Counted from the first letter of the stretch, positions 16,577-25,613 are shown. The stretch: 64,000 nt of DNA from Pseudonocardiaceae bacterium (GCA_009379845.1 WHSZ01000002.1:1-64000); one strand, 5' to 3'. Translations and numbers: made by a program. Notes: generated from the letters alone by a model not told the origin.

Positions 16577-18298
16577 TCACACCCGTTTCCGGTCGAATAC
16601 GGCCTTCTGGCCGGTGCCGTAGCGCCGCAGCGCCCCGTCCGGCCCGGACGCGTTAGGGCGATTGAAGATCCAGTTCTGCCACGCGGACAGCCGGCCGAAT
16701 ATCTTGGTCTCCATGGTTTCCGGACCGACGAATCGATGATTGGCTTCCATACCGCTCAGCGCGTCAGGACTCAGCGAGGCACGCCCCTCCAGCACCAGCC
16801 GAATCTCGTCCTCCCAGTCGATGTCGTCCGGGGCATCGGTGACCAGCCCCAGCTCGTTCGCTTCGGTCGGGCTGAGCGCTTGGCCGATCTCCTTGCGTAG
16901 CCAGTCCAGGTGGTCGTCCTCGCCATAGAACCGGGACTGCAACCGGGAAAGGTCGTTGCCCATCGGAAGCGCGCCGAAGTTCGCCTCGGACAGCGTCATC
17001 GACGCGCGCTCATCGCTGTCCTCGTCCTCGATCGGCGGACCGTCCAATATGTACTGCCGGTCGGCGGCGAGTACGAGTTCCATGAGCACGCCCGCGAAGC
17101 AGCTACCCGGCTCGATCAGCGCGATGATGCTGCGGCTGGTCACATCCAGCCGCTTCAAGGTGCGCTTGTAGTAGTGCAGGATCTCTTTGCACAGCCAGTC
17201 ATCCGCCGCGGCGTCCAGCAGGACTCGCTCGTGAGCGAGCACCTTCTCCGCATCACCCTTGGTGCGGATCACCCAGGTCCCGAGCTCGGTCTCGTTGGCG
17301 CGCAACCGAAGAATCAGGTCGTCGAGTTCACGGGTGAGGGCGAGCAACCAGGCCCGCGCGCCCCGCGCGTGGATATCCGCGACGGTGGGCGCCTCGCGGT
17401 CCGGTCCCCGCACGGTGATCTGCACGGTGCCGGCCGGCCGGTCGAACCGGGCCAAGACGTGGTCGTACTCGATGCCGCCGTCGGTGACCTCACGCCGCAA
17501 CGGCGCGAGCTCGATCCCCTCGGCGTCCGCCGGCCTGCTGCTGCGTTCCGCGAGCTCGACGGCCCGCCGCTGCACGGTCGCGGCGAATTCCCTGCGCGGT
17601 GCGAGCTCATCGACCAGGTTCCAGTCGAGCGCGGTCTTGCCCTTGATGCCGTCCTGCCGGGTGGCGAGGATGTCCGCGCGGTCCCTGCGCACCCGCCGCT
17701 TGTCCACGACCCGGGTGAGTCCACCGGTTCCTGGCAGCACGCCGAGCAGCGGCACCTCGGGCAGCCCCACCGTCGACGAATTGTCGTCGACCAGGACGAT
17801 TTCCTGGCAGGCGAGCGCGATCTCGTATCCGCCCCCCGCGCAGGCCCCGTTGACCGCGGCGAGGTAGCTCTGGCCGGAGTGCGCGGTCGCGTCCTCCATG
17901 CCGTTACGGGTCTCGTTGGTGAACTTGCAGAAGTTCACCTTCCAGTGGTGTGAGGACGAGGCGAGCATCCGGATGTTCGCGCCGGCACAGAACACGTTGT
18001 CCTTGGCGCTGGTGACCACGACCGTGCGCACCGCGGGATGCTCGAAGCGCAACCGCTGGGTGGCGTCGTAGAGCTCGATGTCCACGCCCAGGTCGTAGGA
18101 GTTGAGCTTCAACTCGTAGCCGGGCAGCAAACCGCCGCCCTCATCGACGTCCATTTCCAGCCAGGCGACCGCGCCGTCCACCCGCAGCCGCCAATGCCGG
18201 TAGCTGTCCGGATGCCGGTCGAACGTGACCTCCGGTACGACGTCGCCTTCGGCTTCCGCCGGCGGCGTGTCGCCGGCCTGGGTAGCAGCGACGGCCAT
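16577..18298 (-). CDS. boxC: 2,3-epoxybenzoyl-CoA dihydrolase BoxC
   Basis: 573 residues, starting at ATG 18298 behind AAGGAGG. BoxC is a double-length crotonase that opens and cleaves the ring of the epoxide with two waters, releasing formate and 3,4-dehydroadipyl-CoA semialdehyde. Seen here: DNVFCAGANIRMLA and ACAGGGYEIALACQEI (about 104-160), LLGVLPGTGGLTRV, then a second half with SIIALIEPGSCFAGVLMELV (about 395) and the C-terminal FNRPNASGPDGALRRYGTG. First gene of the operon boxC-boxB-ligase-amidohydrolase. The semialdehyde dehydrogenase (BoxD) normally next in the pathway is not seen here. Confidence 0.95.
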   Translation of the reverse strand: MAVAATQAGDTPPAEAEGDVVPEVTFDRHPDSYRHWRLRVDGAVAWLEMDVDEGGGLLPGYELKLNSYDLGVDIELYDATQRLRFEHPAVRTVVVTSAKDNVFCAGANIRMLASSSHHWKVNFCKFTNETRNGMEDATAHSGQSYLAAVNGACAGGGYEIALACQEIVLVDDNSSTVGLPEVPLLGVLPGTGGLTRVVDKRRVRRDRADILATRQDGIKGKTALDWNLVDELAPRREFAATVQRRAVELAERSSRPADAEGIELAPLRREVTDGGIEYDHVLARFDRPAGTVQITVRGPDREAPTVADIHARGARAWLLALTRELDDLILRLRANETELGTWVIRTKGDAEKVLAHERVLLDAAADDWLCKEILHYYKRTLKRLDVTSRSIIALIEPGSCFAGVLMELVLAADRQYILDGPPIEDEDSDERASMTLSEANFGALPMGNDLSRLQSRFYGEDDHLDWLRKEIGQALSPTEANELGLVTDAPDDIDWEDEIRLVLEGRASLSPDALSGMEANHRFVGPETMETKIFGRLSAWQNWIFNRPNASGPDGALRRYGTGQKAVFDRKRV

Positions 18299-18340
18299 GG
18301 CAAGCGCCTCCTTGCGTGGTGGGCGTCCGGCACCTACCAG

Positions 18341-18378
18341 TTTCTACACAAGTACCGTAATCCGTCAATCTTGTGTAG
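18341..18378 (-). promoter_or_regulatory. Promoter/operator of the box operon: CTACACAAG-N17-CTTGTGTAG
   Basis: Two 9-bp arms, CTACACAAG (18344-18352) and CTTGTGTAG (18370-18378), form a perfect inverted repeat with a 17-bp gap. Between them on the minus strand TTGACG (18368-18363) and TAGAAA (18346-18341) form a candidate promoter with 16-bp spacing, so a bound dimer would bracket it. The half-site TACACAA is shared with the PaaX-type promoter at 11645-11657. The divergent SDR gene at 18486 could share the site. Confidence 0.6.
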
Positions 18379-18485
18379 CACTATTTTGCCAGCCGGCCAT
18401 CTCGAAGCCGGGCCAACGCGCGCTGCGATGACTATCCGGGCCGCGGCAAGTCCTACCTGTAAACACTGAGATCAGGAGGCTGGGC

Positions 18486-19241
18486 ATGTTACTGGCAGGT
18501 AAGAACGCGGTCATCTACGGAGCCGGTGGTTCGATCGGCGGCGCGGTGGCCCGCGGGTTCGCCGACGAGGGGGCGACGGTCCATCTCGCGGGCCGAACCA
18601 TGGAAAGCCTCGAGAAAGTGGCCACCGAAATTCGAGCCGCGGGCGGAGTGGCCGAGACGGCACAGGTCGATGCCCTTGACGAGGCGGCGGTCAACGAACA
18701 TGCCGACGCGGTTGCTGCCAGCGCGGGAAGCATCGACATCTCGTTCAATCTGATCGCGCATGGCTACGTGCACGGAACCCCACTGGCCGAGATGTCGCTC
18801 GCCGACTTCGAACGGCCGGTGCTGACCGCCGTGCGGTCGACGTTCCTCACCGCACGAGCGGCCGCTCGGCACATGCGCGGGCAAGGTTCGGGCGTGATCA
18901 TGGTGTTCGGCGGCGACGGCGATCCGATGTCCAACTACTACATCGGCGGCACCCAGGTGGCGTTCGCGGCGCTCGAGCAACTGCGCAGGCAACTGGCCTG
19001 CGAGCTCGGGCCGCACGGCATTCGTGCGGTGTCCCTGCGGACCGGCGGGATACCCGAGTCGATCCCCGAGTTCGACGATCTTGACTCGGTCGTGCGGGAA
19101 ACCATCGTGGAGCCAACGATGCTCAAGCGTGCGGCGACGCTCGACGACGTCGGCAAGGTGGCCGCTTTCGCGGCGTCCGACCATGCCCGCACGCTGACCG
19201 GAACGGCGGTGAACATCAGCTGCGGCGCGATCGTCGACTAG
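18486..19241 (+). CDS. SDR-family protein lacking the catalytic lysine
   Basis: 251 residues from ATG 18486, ribosome site CAGGAGG. A Rossmann SDR: NAVIYGAGGSIGGAVARGF (GxxxGxG cofactor loop at about 10-20), then FNLIAHGYVHG in place of the usual NNAG region, a strand VIMVFGGDGD, and C-terminal TLDDVGKVAAFAASDHARTLTG. Where active SDRs have YxxxK, this protein reads SNYYIGGTQVAFAALEQL, with no Lys four residues after either Tyr. Either a divergent reaction or a binding role is implied. It is divergent from boxC and may belong to the same regulon. Confidence 0.85.
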   Translation: MLLAGKNAVIYGAGGSIGGAVARGFADEGATVHLAGRTMESLEKVATEIRAAGGVAETAQVDALDEAAVNEHADAVAASAGSIDISFNLIAHGYVHGTPLAEMSLADFERPVLTAVRSTFLTARAAARHMRGQGSGVIMVFGGDGDPMSNYYIGGTQVAFAALEQLRRQLACELGPHGIRAVSLRTGGIPESIPEFDDLDSVVRETIVEPTMLKRAATLDDVGKVAAFAASDHARTLTGTAVNISCGAIVD

Positions 19242-19249
19242 GGAGTGGC

Positions 19250-19289
19250 GCGCCTGGACGGGCGTGCTCGGCGAGCCTCGTCCAGGCGC
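19250..19289. terminator. Bidirectional terminator hairpin between SDR and mmsA
   Basis: GCGCCTGGACG (19250-19260) and CGTCCAGGCGC (19279-19289) make a perfect 11-bp stem with an 18-base loop in the 91-bp gap between two convergent genes. There is no T-run, as is common for terminators in GC-rich actinobacteria. Confidence 0.65.
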
Positions 19290-19332
19290 TACCCGTTCGG
19301 CACCTCGCGTCCCCGGCCCGGATGGGCCGGCG

Positions 19333-20826
19333 TCAGGTGTTCTGGGGGAAGCCGAGGTTCACGCCGCCGTCCGACGGGTCCAGCCAGCGTGTGGTGATCA
19401 CTTTGCCCTTGGTGTAGAAGTGCACGCTGTCGCTGCCGTACACGTGGTGCTCACCGAACAAGGATGCCTTCCAGCCACCGAACGAGTGGTAGCCGACCGG
19501 TACCGGCACCGGCACGTTCACGCCGACCATGCCGGCCTGCACCTCGAGCTGGAACCGCCGCGCCGCACCGCCGTCCCGGGTGAAGATCGCCGTGCCGTTG
19601 CCCCACGGCGAGGAATTCATCAGCGCGATCGCCTCGTCGTAGCTCTTCGCCCGGACCACGGAAAGCACCGGCCCGAAGATCTCGTCCCGGTACGCGTTCA
19701 TCTCCGAGGTCACCTTGTCCAGCAGGCTCACGCCGGTGAAAAACCCGTTCTCGTGCCCGGAAACCGTGTAGTCGGTACCGTCCACCACGACCTCGGCACC
19801 CTGCTCGCGCGCCTGCGGCACGTAGGAAGCCACCTTGTCCCGGTGCTCGCGGGTGATCAGCGGGCCCATCTCCGAAGACGGGTCGTCGCCGGGGCCGATG
19901 CGCAGCTTGCCAGCCCGCTCCGCGATCTTGCCGACCAACTCGTCGCCGATCGGATCCACCGCCACCACAACGGAAACCGCCATGCACCGCTCACCGGCCG
20001 AGCCGTAGGCCGCGGACACCGCGGCATCCGCGGCGAGATCGAGCGACGCGTCCGGCAGCACCAGCATGTGATTCTTCGCCCCGCCGAGCGCCTGCACCCG
20101 CTTGCCGTGTGCCGTACCGGTGTTGTACACGTACTCCGCGATCGGCGTAGACCCTACGAAGCTCACCGCCGAGACGTCCGGGTGCTCCAGCAGCCGGTCC
20201 ACGGCCGGCTTGTCACCGCCGATCAGGTTCAGCACGCCGTCCGGCAGCCCCGCCTCGCTCGCGAGTTCCACCAGCCGCAGGCTGGCTGACGGATCCTTCT
20301 CGCTCGGCTTGAGCACGAACGTGTTCCCGCACGCGATCGCCATCGGGAACATCCACAGTGGAACCATCGCGGGGAAGTTGAACGGCGTGATACCGGCGAC
20401 CACGCCGAGCGGTTGCCTGATCGACTCGACGTCGATCCGGTTGGACACCTGCGTGGACGATTCCCCTTTGAGCAACTGCGGAATGCCGCATGCCAGCTCG
20501 ATAATCTCCAGGCCGCGGGCCACTTCACCGAGCGCGTCGGAATGCACCTTGCCGTGCTCGGCGGTGATCAGCTCGGCGATCTCGTCCGCGTGCCGGTGCA
20601 CCAGCTCACGGTAGGCGAACAGCACCTTCGTCCTTGTCGCGAGCGAGGACGTTCCCCAGCTCTCGTAGGCCTTCGCGGCGGCGCCGACCGCGGCATCGAC
20701 CTCGCCGGCTGCCGCCAGATTCACCCGCCCCGCGACCTCCCCGGTTGCCGGGTTGGTGACATCCAGGTGACGGCCCGAGGTGCCTTCCGTCGCCTGGCCG
20801 TTGATCCAATGTGGAATGGTGCGCAT
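19333..20826 (-). CDS. mmsA: CoA-acylating methylmalonate-semialdehyde dehydrogenase
   Basis: 497 residues from ATG 20826 (AAAGGA upstream; the frame stays open further but that part overlaps iolD without homology). Aldehyde dehydrogenase family of the CoA-acylating type: GVVAGITPFNFPAMVPLWMF (about 140-159), the coenzyme segment FVGSTPIAEYVY, catalytic Cys in GSAGERCMAVSVVV (about 282), and the C-terminal YHSFGGWKASLFGEHHVYG. In the inositol pathway it turns malonate semialdehyde into acetyl-CoA; in valine degradation, methylmalonate semialdehyde into propionyl-CoA. It is the last gene of the iol operon, 28 bp behind iolD. Confidence 0.93.
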   Translation of the reverse strand: MRTIPHWINGQATEGTSGRHLDVTNPATGEVAGRVNLAAAGEVDAAVGAAAKAYESWGTSSLATRTKVLFAYRELVHRHADEIAELITAEHGKVHSDALGEVARGLEIIELACGIPQLLKGESSTQVSNRIDVESIRQPLGVVAGITPFNFPAMVPLWMFPMAIACGNTFVLKPSEKDPSASLRLVELASEAGLPDGVLNLIGGDKPAVDRLLEHPDVSAVSFVGSTPIAEYVYNTGTAHGKRVQALGGAKNHMLVLPDASLDLAADAAVSAAYGSAGERCMAVSVVVAVDPIGDELVGKIAERAGKLRIGPGDDPSSEMGPLITREHRDKVASYVPQAREQGAEVVVDGTDYTVSGHENGFFTGVSLLDKVTSEMNAYRDEIFGPVLSVVRAKSYDEAIALMNSSPWGNGTAIFTRDGGAARRFQLEVQAGMVGVNVPVPVPVGYHSFGGWKASLFGEHHVYGSDSVHFYTKGKVITTRWLDPSDGGVNLGFPQNT

Positions 20827-20854
20827 CGTGTTGATCCTTTCCCGCGACAAGCGA

Positions 20855-22714
20855 TCACAGGTGGTGTCGCTGCCCCTCGCGGTGGCTCTCGTATTGTTTG
20901 CGGGCAAGCTGGGCGGATTCCCGGCTGGAGACCTGCGCCACCGGCACGTCCCACCAGGCGTTCGGGCCGGGCGCCTCGATCGATGGATCGATTTCCACGT
21001 ACACCGCGGCCGGCCGATCGGCGGCCCGTGCGGCACTTAGCGCCTCCCGCAGTTCGTCTACAGTGGACGCTCGGAGCACGTCGACGCCGAGGCTCTCCGC
21101 GTTCGCGGCAAGGTCGACGGGCAGCGGTTCACCTGTGAACGTGCGATCGGCCCGCCGGAACCGGTACTCGGTGCCGAACCGTTCCGCACCAACGGTTTCG
21201 GAGAGCCCGCCGATGGAAGCGTACCCGTGGTTCTGCACCAGCACGACGACGATTTTGATGTTCTCCTGCACCGCCGTAACCAGCTCGGTAGGCATCATTA
21301 GGTACGTGCCGTCACCGACGAGCGCGAACACTTCCCTGCTCCCGTCGGCCATCCGGACGCCGAGCGCCGCGGGTATCTCGTAGCCCATGCACGAGTAGCC
21401 GTATTCGACGTGGTACTGCTTGCGTTCCCGCGCCCGCCACAGCTTGTGCAGATCACCCGGCAGCGAGCCGGCGGCGTTGATCACCACATCCCGGTCGTCC
21501 ACGACCTCGTCCAGCACCCCCAACAGCTGCGCCTGGCTCGGCCGCGCACCACCATCGCCAACCCGGTAGGCCTCCGCGACGATCTCGGCCCACCGATCGG
21601 CACCCGCGCGGTACTCGTGACGGTACTCGTCGTCAACGCCCGCGCCGGTCAGCACCTCGGTGAGTGCGGTGAGGGCCGCCCGCGCGTCGCCGGTCACCGC
21701 GGTCGCGGCCTGCTTGTGCGCGTCGAACGCGGTGATGTTCAGGTTCACGAACCGAACGTGCTCGTTCCCGAACTGGGTGCTCGACGCCGTGGTGAAATCC
21801 GAATACCGGGTACCGACGCCGATGATGAGGTCCGCGGCGCGGGCGATGTCATCGGCGGCGGACGTGCCGGTGTGCCCGATCGCGCCGAGCTGGTTCGGAT
21901 GGTCGTAGCGCAGCGAACCCCGGCCGGCCTGCGTCTCGCTGACCGGGATGCCGGTGGATTCGACGAATTCGCGTAACGCCTCCTCCGCGCCGCTGTAGTG
22001 CACGCCGCCGCCCGCGATGAGCAGCGGGCGGCGCGCGGCCCTGATGACCTCGGCAGCCGAAGCGATCGATTCGGCGTCCGGCACCGGCCGGTCGACGCGC
22101 CAGACCCGCTCGGCGAACAGCGCCTCCGGCCAGTCGTACGCTTCGGCCTGCACATCCTGCGGGAGGGCGAGGGTCACCGCGCCCGTCTCAGCCGGATCGG
22201 TGAGCACCCGCATCGCCCGCGGCGCGGAGGAAATCAACGCCTCGGGACGCCATATCCGGTCGAAGTACCGGGAAACCGGCCGCAGGCAATCGTTCACCGA
22301 GACATCGGCGCCGTGCGGAGACTCGAGTTGCTGCAACACCGGGTCGGCGGGGCGGGTGGCGAACACGTCACCCGGCAGCAACAGAACGGGCAGCCGGTTG
22401 ACCGTCGCGAGCGCCGCGCCGGTGGTCAGGTTCGTGGCACCCGGACCGATCGAGGTGGTGACCGCGTAGGTGGACAACCGATCGGTCTGCCGCGCGTAAC
22501 CGACCGCGGCATGCACCATGGCCTGCTCGTTGCGCCCCTGCAGGTACGGCATGTCCGGGGTTTCCAGCAGTGCCTGCCCGACGCCGCCGACATTTCCGTG
22601 CCCGAAGATCCCCCAGCAGCCCGCGATCAGCCGCTGCCGCACGCCGTCGCGCTCGGTGTATTGATTGGCCAGAAACCGCAGCAGAGCCTGCGCTACGGTC
22701 AGCCGCACCGTCAT
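20855..22714 (-). CDS. iolD: 3D-(3,5/4)-trihydroxycyclohexane-1,2-dione hydrolase IolD
   Basis: 619 residues, thiamine-diphosphate enzyme that opens the inositol-derived ring to 5-deoxy-glucuronate. Motifs: GRNEQAMVHAAVGYAR with the cofactor-activating Glu (about 60-75), TTSIGPGATNLTTGAALA, and the TPP/Mg site GDGTYLMMPTELVTAVQ to NHGYASIGGL (about 470-505). The length and the SPHGADVSVNDCLRPVSRYFDR segment separate it from acetolactate synthases. The ATG overlaps the iolB stop (ATGA), showing coupled translation. Confidence 0.95.
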   Translation of the reverse strand: MTVRLTVAQALLRFLANQYTERDGVRQRLIAGCWGIFGHGNVGGVGQALLETPDMPYLQGRNEQAMVHAAVGYARQTDRLSTYAVTTSIGPGATNLTTGAALATVNRLPVLLLPGDVFATRPADPVLQQLESPHGADVSVNDCLRPVSRYFDRIWRPEALISSAPRAMRVLTDPAETGAVTLALPQDVQAEAYDWPEALFAERVWRVDRPVPDAESIASAAEVIRAARRPLLIAGGGVHYSGAEEALREFVESTGIPVSETQAGRGSLRYDHPNQLGAIGHTGTSAADDIARAADLIIGVGTRYSDFTTASSTQFGNEHVRFVNLNITAFDAHKQAATAVTGDARAALTALTEVLTGAGVDDEYRHEYRAGADRWAEIVAEAYRVGDGGARPSQAQLLGVLDEVVDDRDVVINAAGSLPGDLHKLWRARERKQYHVEYGYSCMGYEIPAALGVRMADGSREVFALVGDGTYLMMPTELVTAVQENIKIVVVLVQNHGYASIGGLSETVGAERFGTEYRFRRADRTFTGEPLPVDLAANAESLGVDVLRASTVDELREALSAARAADRPAAVYVEIDPSIEAPGPNAWWDVPVAQVSSRESAQLARKQYESHREGQRHHL

Positions 22715-23610
22715 CGTGGCTCACCCGCGACAGACGGCGCGGTGTACAGCGGCAGCCGCGGATCGATCTCCTGCGCGGCCCAGGTTTCCCGGATCCAGCC
22801 GTAGCACGGGTCGTCGGAGATCAGCCAGGCTCGCTCATCGGAGGGGCCGGCCATCACGTTCAAGTAGTACATGTGGTGGCCGGGAAGCGCCATCGACGGA
22901 CCGTGCCAGCCGTCCGGCACCAGCACAACGTCACCGCTGCCTACCTCGGCGAGCACGTCGCTGGTGTGTCCGGGGCCGGACGGATACACCCGGTGGTAAC
23001 CGACCCCGTCCGCCGCAGGCGACGGTGCGATCTCGAAGTAGTAGACCTCCTCGAGCGCCGTCTCGCCTTCGGCCTCGGTGTCATGCTTGTGCGGAGGGAA
23101 CGAGGACCAGTTGCCGGCCGGGGTGAGCACCTCGACGGCGATCAGCTTGTCCGCCTCGAAAACCCCTGCCGCGCCGAAGTTGTTCACCTGCCTGCTGCTC
23201 TGGCCCGCGCCGCGCAGTTCCACCGGCACGTCGGCTGCCGCGCCGTACCGCGCGGGCAACCTGCGCCCGCACCGCGCACCGGTGAACGCGAACCTGCCGC
23301 CAAGTTCGGAGCTCACCGAAACCTGCGAGTCTCTTGGCACGTAAGCGAAATCGCTGACCCCTGAGAACACGCTCTGCCTGCCGGCCAGCTCGAAGACGTC
23401 ACCTTCGCAACGAACCGTCGCGGAGCCGGAGAGCGGGAGGACGATCCACTCCGAGTCGCCGGTTTCGAACTCGTGCGAGCCACCGGCGATCAGCTCGATG
23501 GCCCGCAGCGAGCTGTAACCCCAACCGGCCGTTTCCGGATCGACGTAGGTGGCATACGGGGATCTCGCGGCGCTGCCCGCCGGCAAATGCAGCGAAGTCG
23601 TGTTGTTCAC
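22711..23610 (-). CDS. iolB: 5-deoxy-glucuronate isomerase IolB
   Basis: 299 residues with a GTG start at 23610, eight bases behind GGGAG. Bicupin isomerase turning 5-deoxy-glucuronate into 5-dehydro-2-deoxygluconate. The metal-site cupin motif is clear: WSSFPPHKHDTEAEGETALE followed by EVYYFEI (about 168-195) and later LVPDGWHGPSMALPGHHMYY with the closing His. The preceding reading frame is open for 59 more codons but overlaps the aldolase gene. Lies between the aldolase and iolD in the operon. Confidence 0.95.
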   Translation of the reverse strand: MNNTTSLHLPAGSAARSPYATYVDPETAGWGYSSLRAIELIAGGSHEFETGDSEWIVLPLSGSATVRCEGDVFELAGRQSVFSGVSDFAYVPRDSQVSVSSELGGRFAFTGARCGRRLPARYGAAADVPVELRGAGQSSRQVNNFGAAGVFEADKLIAVEVLTPAGNWSSFPPHKHDTEAEGETALEEVYYFEIAPSPAADGVGYHRVYPSGPGHTSDVLAEVGSGDVVLVPDGWHGPSMALPGHHMYYLNVMAGPSDERAWLISDDPCYGWIRETWAAQEIDPRLPLYTAPSVAGEPR

Positions 23611-23629
23611 AGCCAATGCTCCCTCTCCA

Positions 23630-24511
23630 TCACAGCAGGCCGACGGCGGTATCGACCGCGGCGCCGACGTCATCGTCCGGGGGATACAGCAGGCTCCGGC
23701 CGACCACCAGCCCGTGCACCGAAGGCAGTCGCAGCGCCTTGCGCCAGCGCTCGTAGGTCTCCTCGGCATCCGGGGAGACCTCGCCACCGAGCAGCACGGT
23801 AGGCAGCGTGGTGGCCTCGACGACCTCCGCGATGTCGTCGATGTCGTCCGCGACCGGGATCTTCAGCCAGGTGCGTGCGGAGGTACCGCCGAGCCCTGAG
23901 GCGATCGCGATCGATTTGGTGATCGCGGCCGCGGACAGGTCGTTGCGAACCTTTCCGTCCACCCGGCGGGCGATGAACGGCTCCACCATCGCCATCAGCC
24001 CATGCCCTGCGAGGTCGTCGACCGCGCGTGCCGAAGAGACCATCGTGCTCAGCGAGCCAGGATCATCGACGTCGATGCGCAGCAACAGCTTTCCACCGTC
24101 CAGACACGAGTTTGCGATGTCCTCGGGACGGTACCCGGTAAACCGATCGTCCATCTCGAACGAGGCGCCTGCCAGCCCGCCCCTGTTCATCGAACCGATG
24201 ACCACTTTGCCTTCCAAGGCGCCAAGCAGTGCCAGGTCCTCGACGATATCCGCGGTGCCGAGCACTCCGTCCACGCCCGGCCGCCGCAGCGCGAGGCACA
24301 TCCGCTCGAGCAGGTCCATCCGGTTGGCCATGGCAAGCGGGCGATCGCCCGCGCCAAGCGATCCGCGGGCAGGGTGATCCGCCGCGATGATCATCAGCCG
24401 GCCGTTGTCGCCGAGCAGCGGGCGGCGCGTACGGCTGGCGAGCGCCTCGGCGATCGCATCCGGCCGGCTGGCTCGGATCTTGGTCAGCTCCGTGATGCTT
24501 ACTGGCGACAT
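23630..24511 (-). CDS. Cgl0159-type aldolase of the inositol pathway
   Basis: 293 residues, (beta/alpha)8 fold of the class I aldolase group named after Corynebacterium Cgl0159. Seen: LMIIAADHPARGSLGAGDRP near residue 45, GGKLLLRIDVDDPGSL with the Schiff-base-type Lys region, VEPFIARRVDGKVRN, and LLGGEVSPDAEETYERW. In corynebacterial and related inositol clusters this protein takes the place between IolC and IolB, where the pathway needs cleavage of 5-dehydro-2-deoxygluconate-6-phosphate into DHAP and malonate semialdehyde (the IolJ step). I infer that role from position; no IolJ-type aldolase is present. Confidence 0.8.
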   Translation of the reverse strand: MSPVSITELTKIRASRPDAIAEALASRTRRPLLGDNGRLMIIAADHPARGSLGAGDRPLAMANRMDLLERMCLALRRPGVDGVLGTADIVEDLALLGALEGKVVIGSMNRGGLAGASFEMDDRFTGYRPEDIANSCLDGGKLLLRIDVDDPGSLSTMVSSARAVDDLAGHGLMAMVEPFIARRVDGKVRNDLSAAAITKSIAIASGLGGTSARTWLKIPVADDIDDIAEVVEATTLPTVLLGGEVSPDAEETYERWRKALRLPSVHGLVVGRSLLYPPDDDVGAAVDTAVGLL

Positions 24512-24532
24512 GATTCCCGCTTTCCAGGGCGT

Positions 24533-25495
24533 TCAGGCACTCGCGCCGGAACGATCGGCCGAGGACAGCTCCTCGATCTCGGTTTCGTACGGCATCGCCG
24601 ATGAGCAGGCCAGCCGGGACGCGACCAGCGCCCCAGCCACGTTGGCTGCCCTGATCACCCTGGACAGCTCCCAGCCGGCGAGCAGGCCGTGGCACAGTGC
24701 GCCGCCGAACGCGTCGCCCGCACCGAGGCCGTTCACCACCTCCACGGCGACCGGCGGCGAGACCACCCGCTCGTCCCTGGTGCGGGCCAGCACGCCCTTC
24801 GGCCCCTGCTTGATCACGGCCAGCTCGACTCCGGCTTCCAGCAGCGCGTCGGCGGCCTTGTCCGGCTCCCTGATCCCGATCGCGGTCTCCACCTCGTCGA
24901 GGTTGCCAACCGCGACCGTGGCGTGTCGCAGCGCGTCGGAGTACCACGGGCGCGCGGCGTCTTGATCGGCCCAGAACATCGGACGCCAGTCCAGATCGAA
25001 GACCGTGGTGCCGCGCTTGGCGCGGTGTTCGAGCGCGGCGATGGTGGCCGCGCGGCTCGGCTCCGCGCACAGCCCGGTTCCGGTCATCCAGAAGATTCGC
25101 GCTCTGGCGATCGCGTCCAGATCCAGTTCCGCCGGGTAGATCTCCAGATCGGGCGCTTTCGGCAACCGGTAGAAGTACAGCGGGAAGTTGTCCGGCGGAA
25201 AGATCTCGCAAAACGTCACCGGTGTCGGGTACTCCTCAACGGGCGTGACCCACCGGTCGTCGACGCCGAAATCGCGCAGCGCGTTGTGCACGAAATCGCC
25301 GAACGGGTCGGCGCCGGTTCGGCTGATCACCGCGGAGGAGCGGCCGAGGCGGGCGGCGGCCACCGCCACGTTGGTCGCCGAGCCACCCAGATACTTGCCG
25401 AAGGTTTCGACCTCGGCCAGCGAGACGCCGGTCTGCAGGGGATAGATGTCCACGCCGATCCGCCCCATCGTGATCAGGTCGAACGGGTCGCTCAT
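24533..25495 (-). CDS. iolC: 5-dehydro-2-deoxygluconokinase IolC
   Basis: 320 residues. I take the ATG at 25495 because GGAGG lies six bases before it; another ATG two codons upstream overlaps this site. PfkB-family sugar kinase: ITMGRIGVDIYP at the start, FGKYLGGSATNVAVAAARLG (first PfkB signature), and VVNGLGAGDAFGGALCHGLL (second signature with the catalytic Asp, about 247-266). It phosphorylates 5-dehydro-2-deoxygluconate. First gene of the operon iolC-aldolase-iolB-iolD-mmsA; 21 bp to the next gene. Confidence 0.95.
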   Translation of the reverse strand: MSDPFDLITMGRIGVDIYPLQTGVSLAEVETFGKYLGGSATNVAVAAARLGRSSAVISRTGADPFGDFVHNALRDFGVDDRWVTPVEEYPTPVTFCEIFPPDNFPLYFYRLPKAPDLEIYPAELDLDAIARARIFWMTGTGLCAEPSRAATIAALEHRAKRGTTVFDLDWRPMFWADQDAARPWYSDALRHATVAVGNLDEVETAIGIREPDKAADALLEAGVELAVIKQGPKGVLARTRDERVVSPPVAVEVVNGLGAGDAFGGALCHGLLAGWELSRVIRAANVAGALVASRLACSSAMPYETEIEELSSADRSGASA

Positions 25496-25613
25496 GGCCA
25501 TCCTCCGTGGCTCGGGCTCCGTGGGCTCGGGCCGTCGATCGTCCGCACCGCGCGCCGGCCCGCTCGCGTCACGGTGGCTTCATGTCTACCCAGCATCACG
25601 TCACGCTGTCAAT

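Noticed and set aside
19333-25495. Acetolactate synthase and ribokinase genes instead of an inositol operon
   Set aside because: Gene order, length and specific motifs (IolB cupin, IolD SPHGADVSVND region, Cgl0159 aldolase) identify the inositol pathway.
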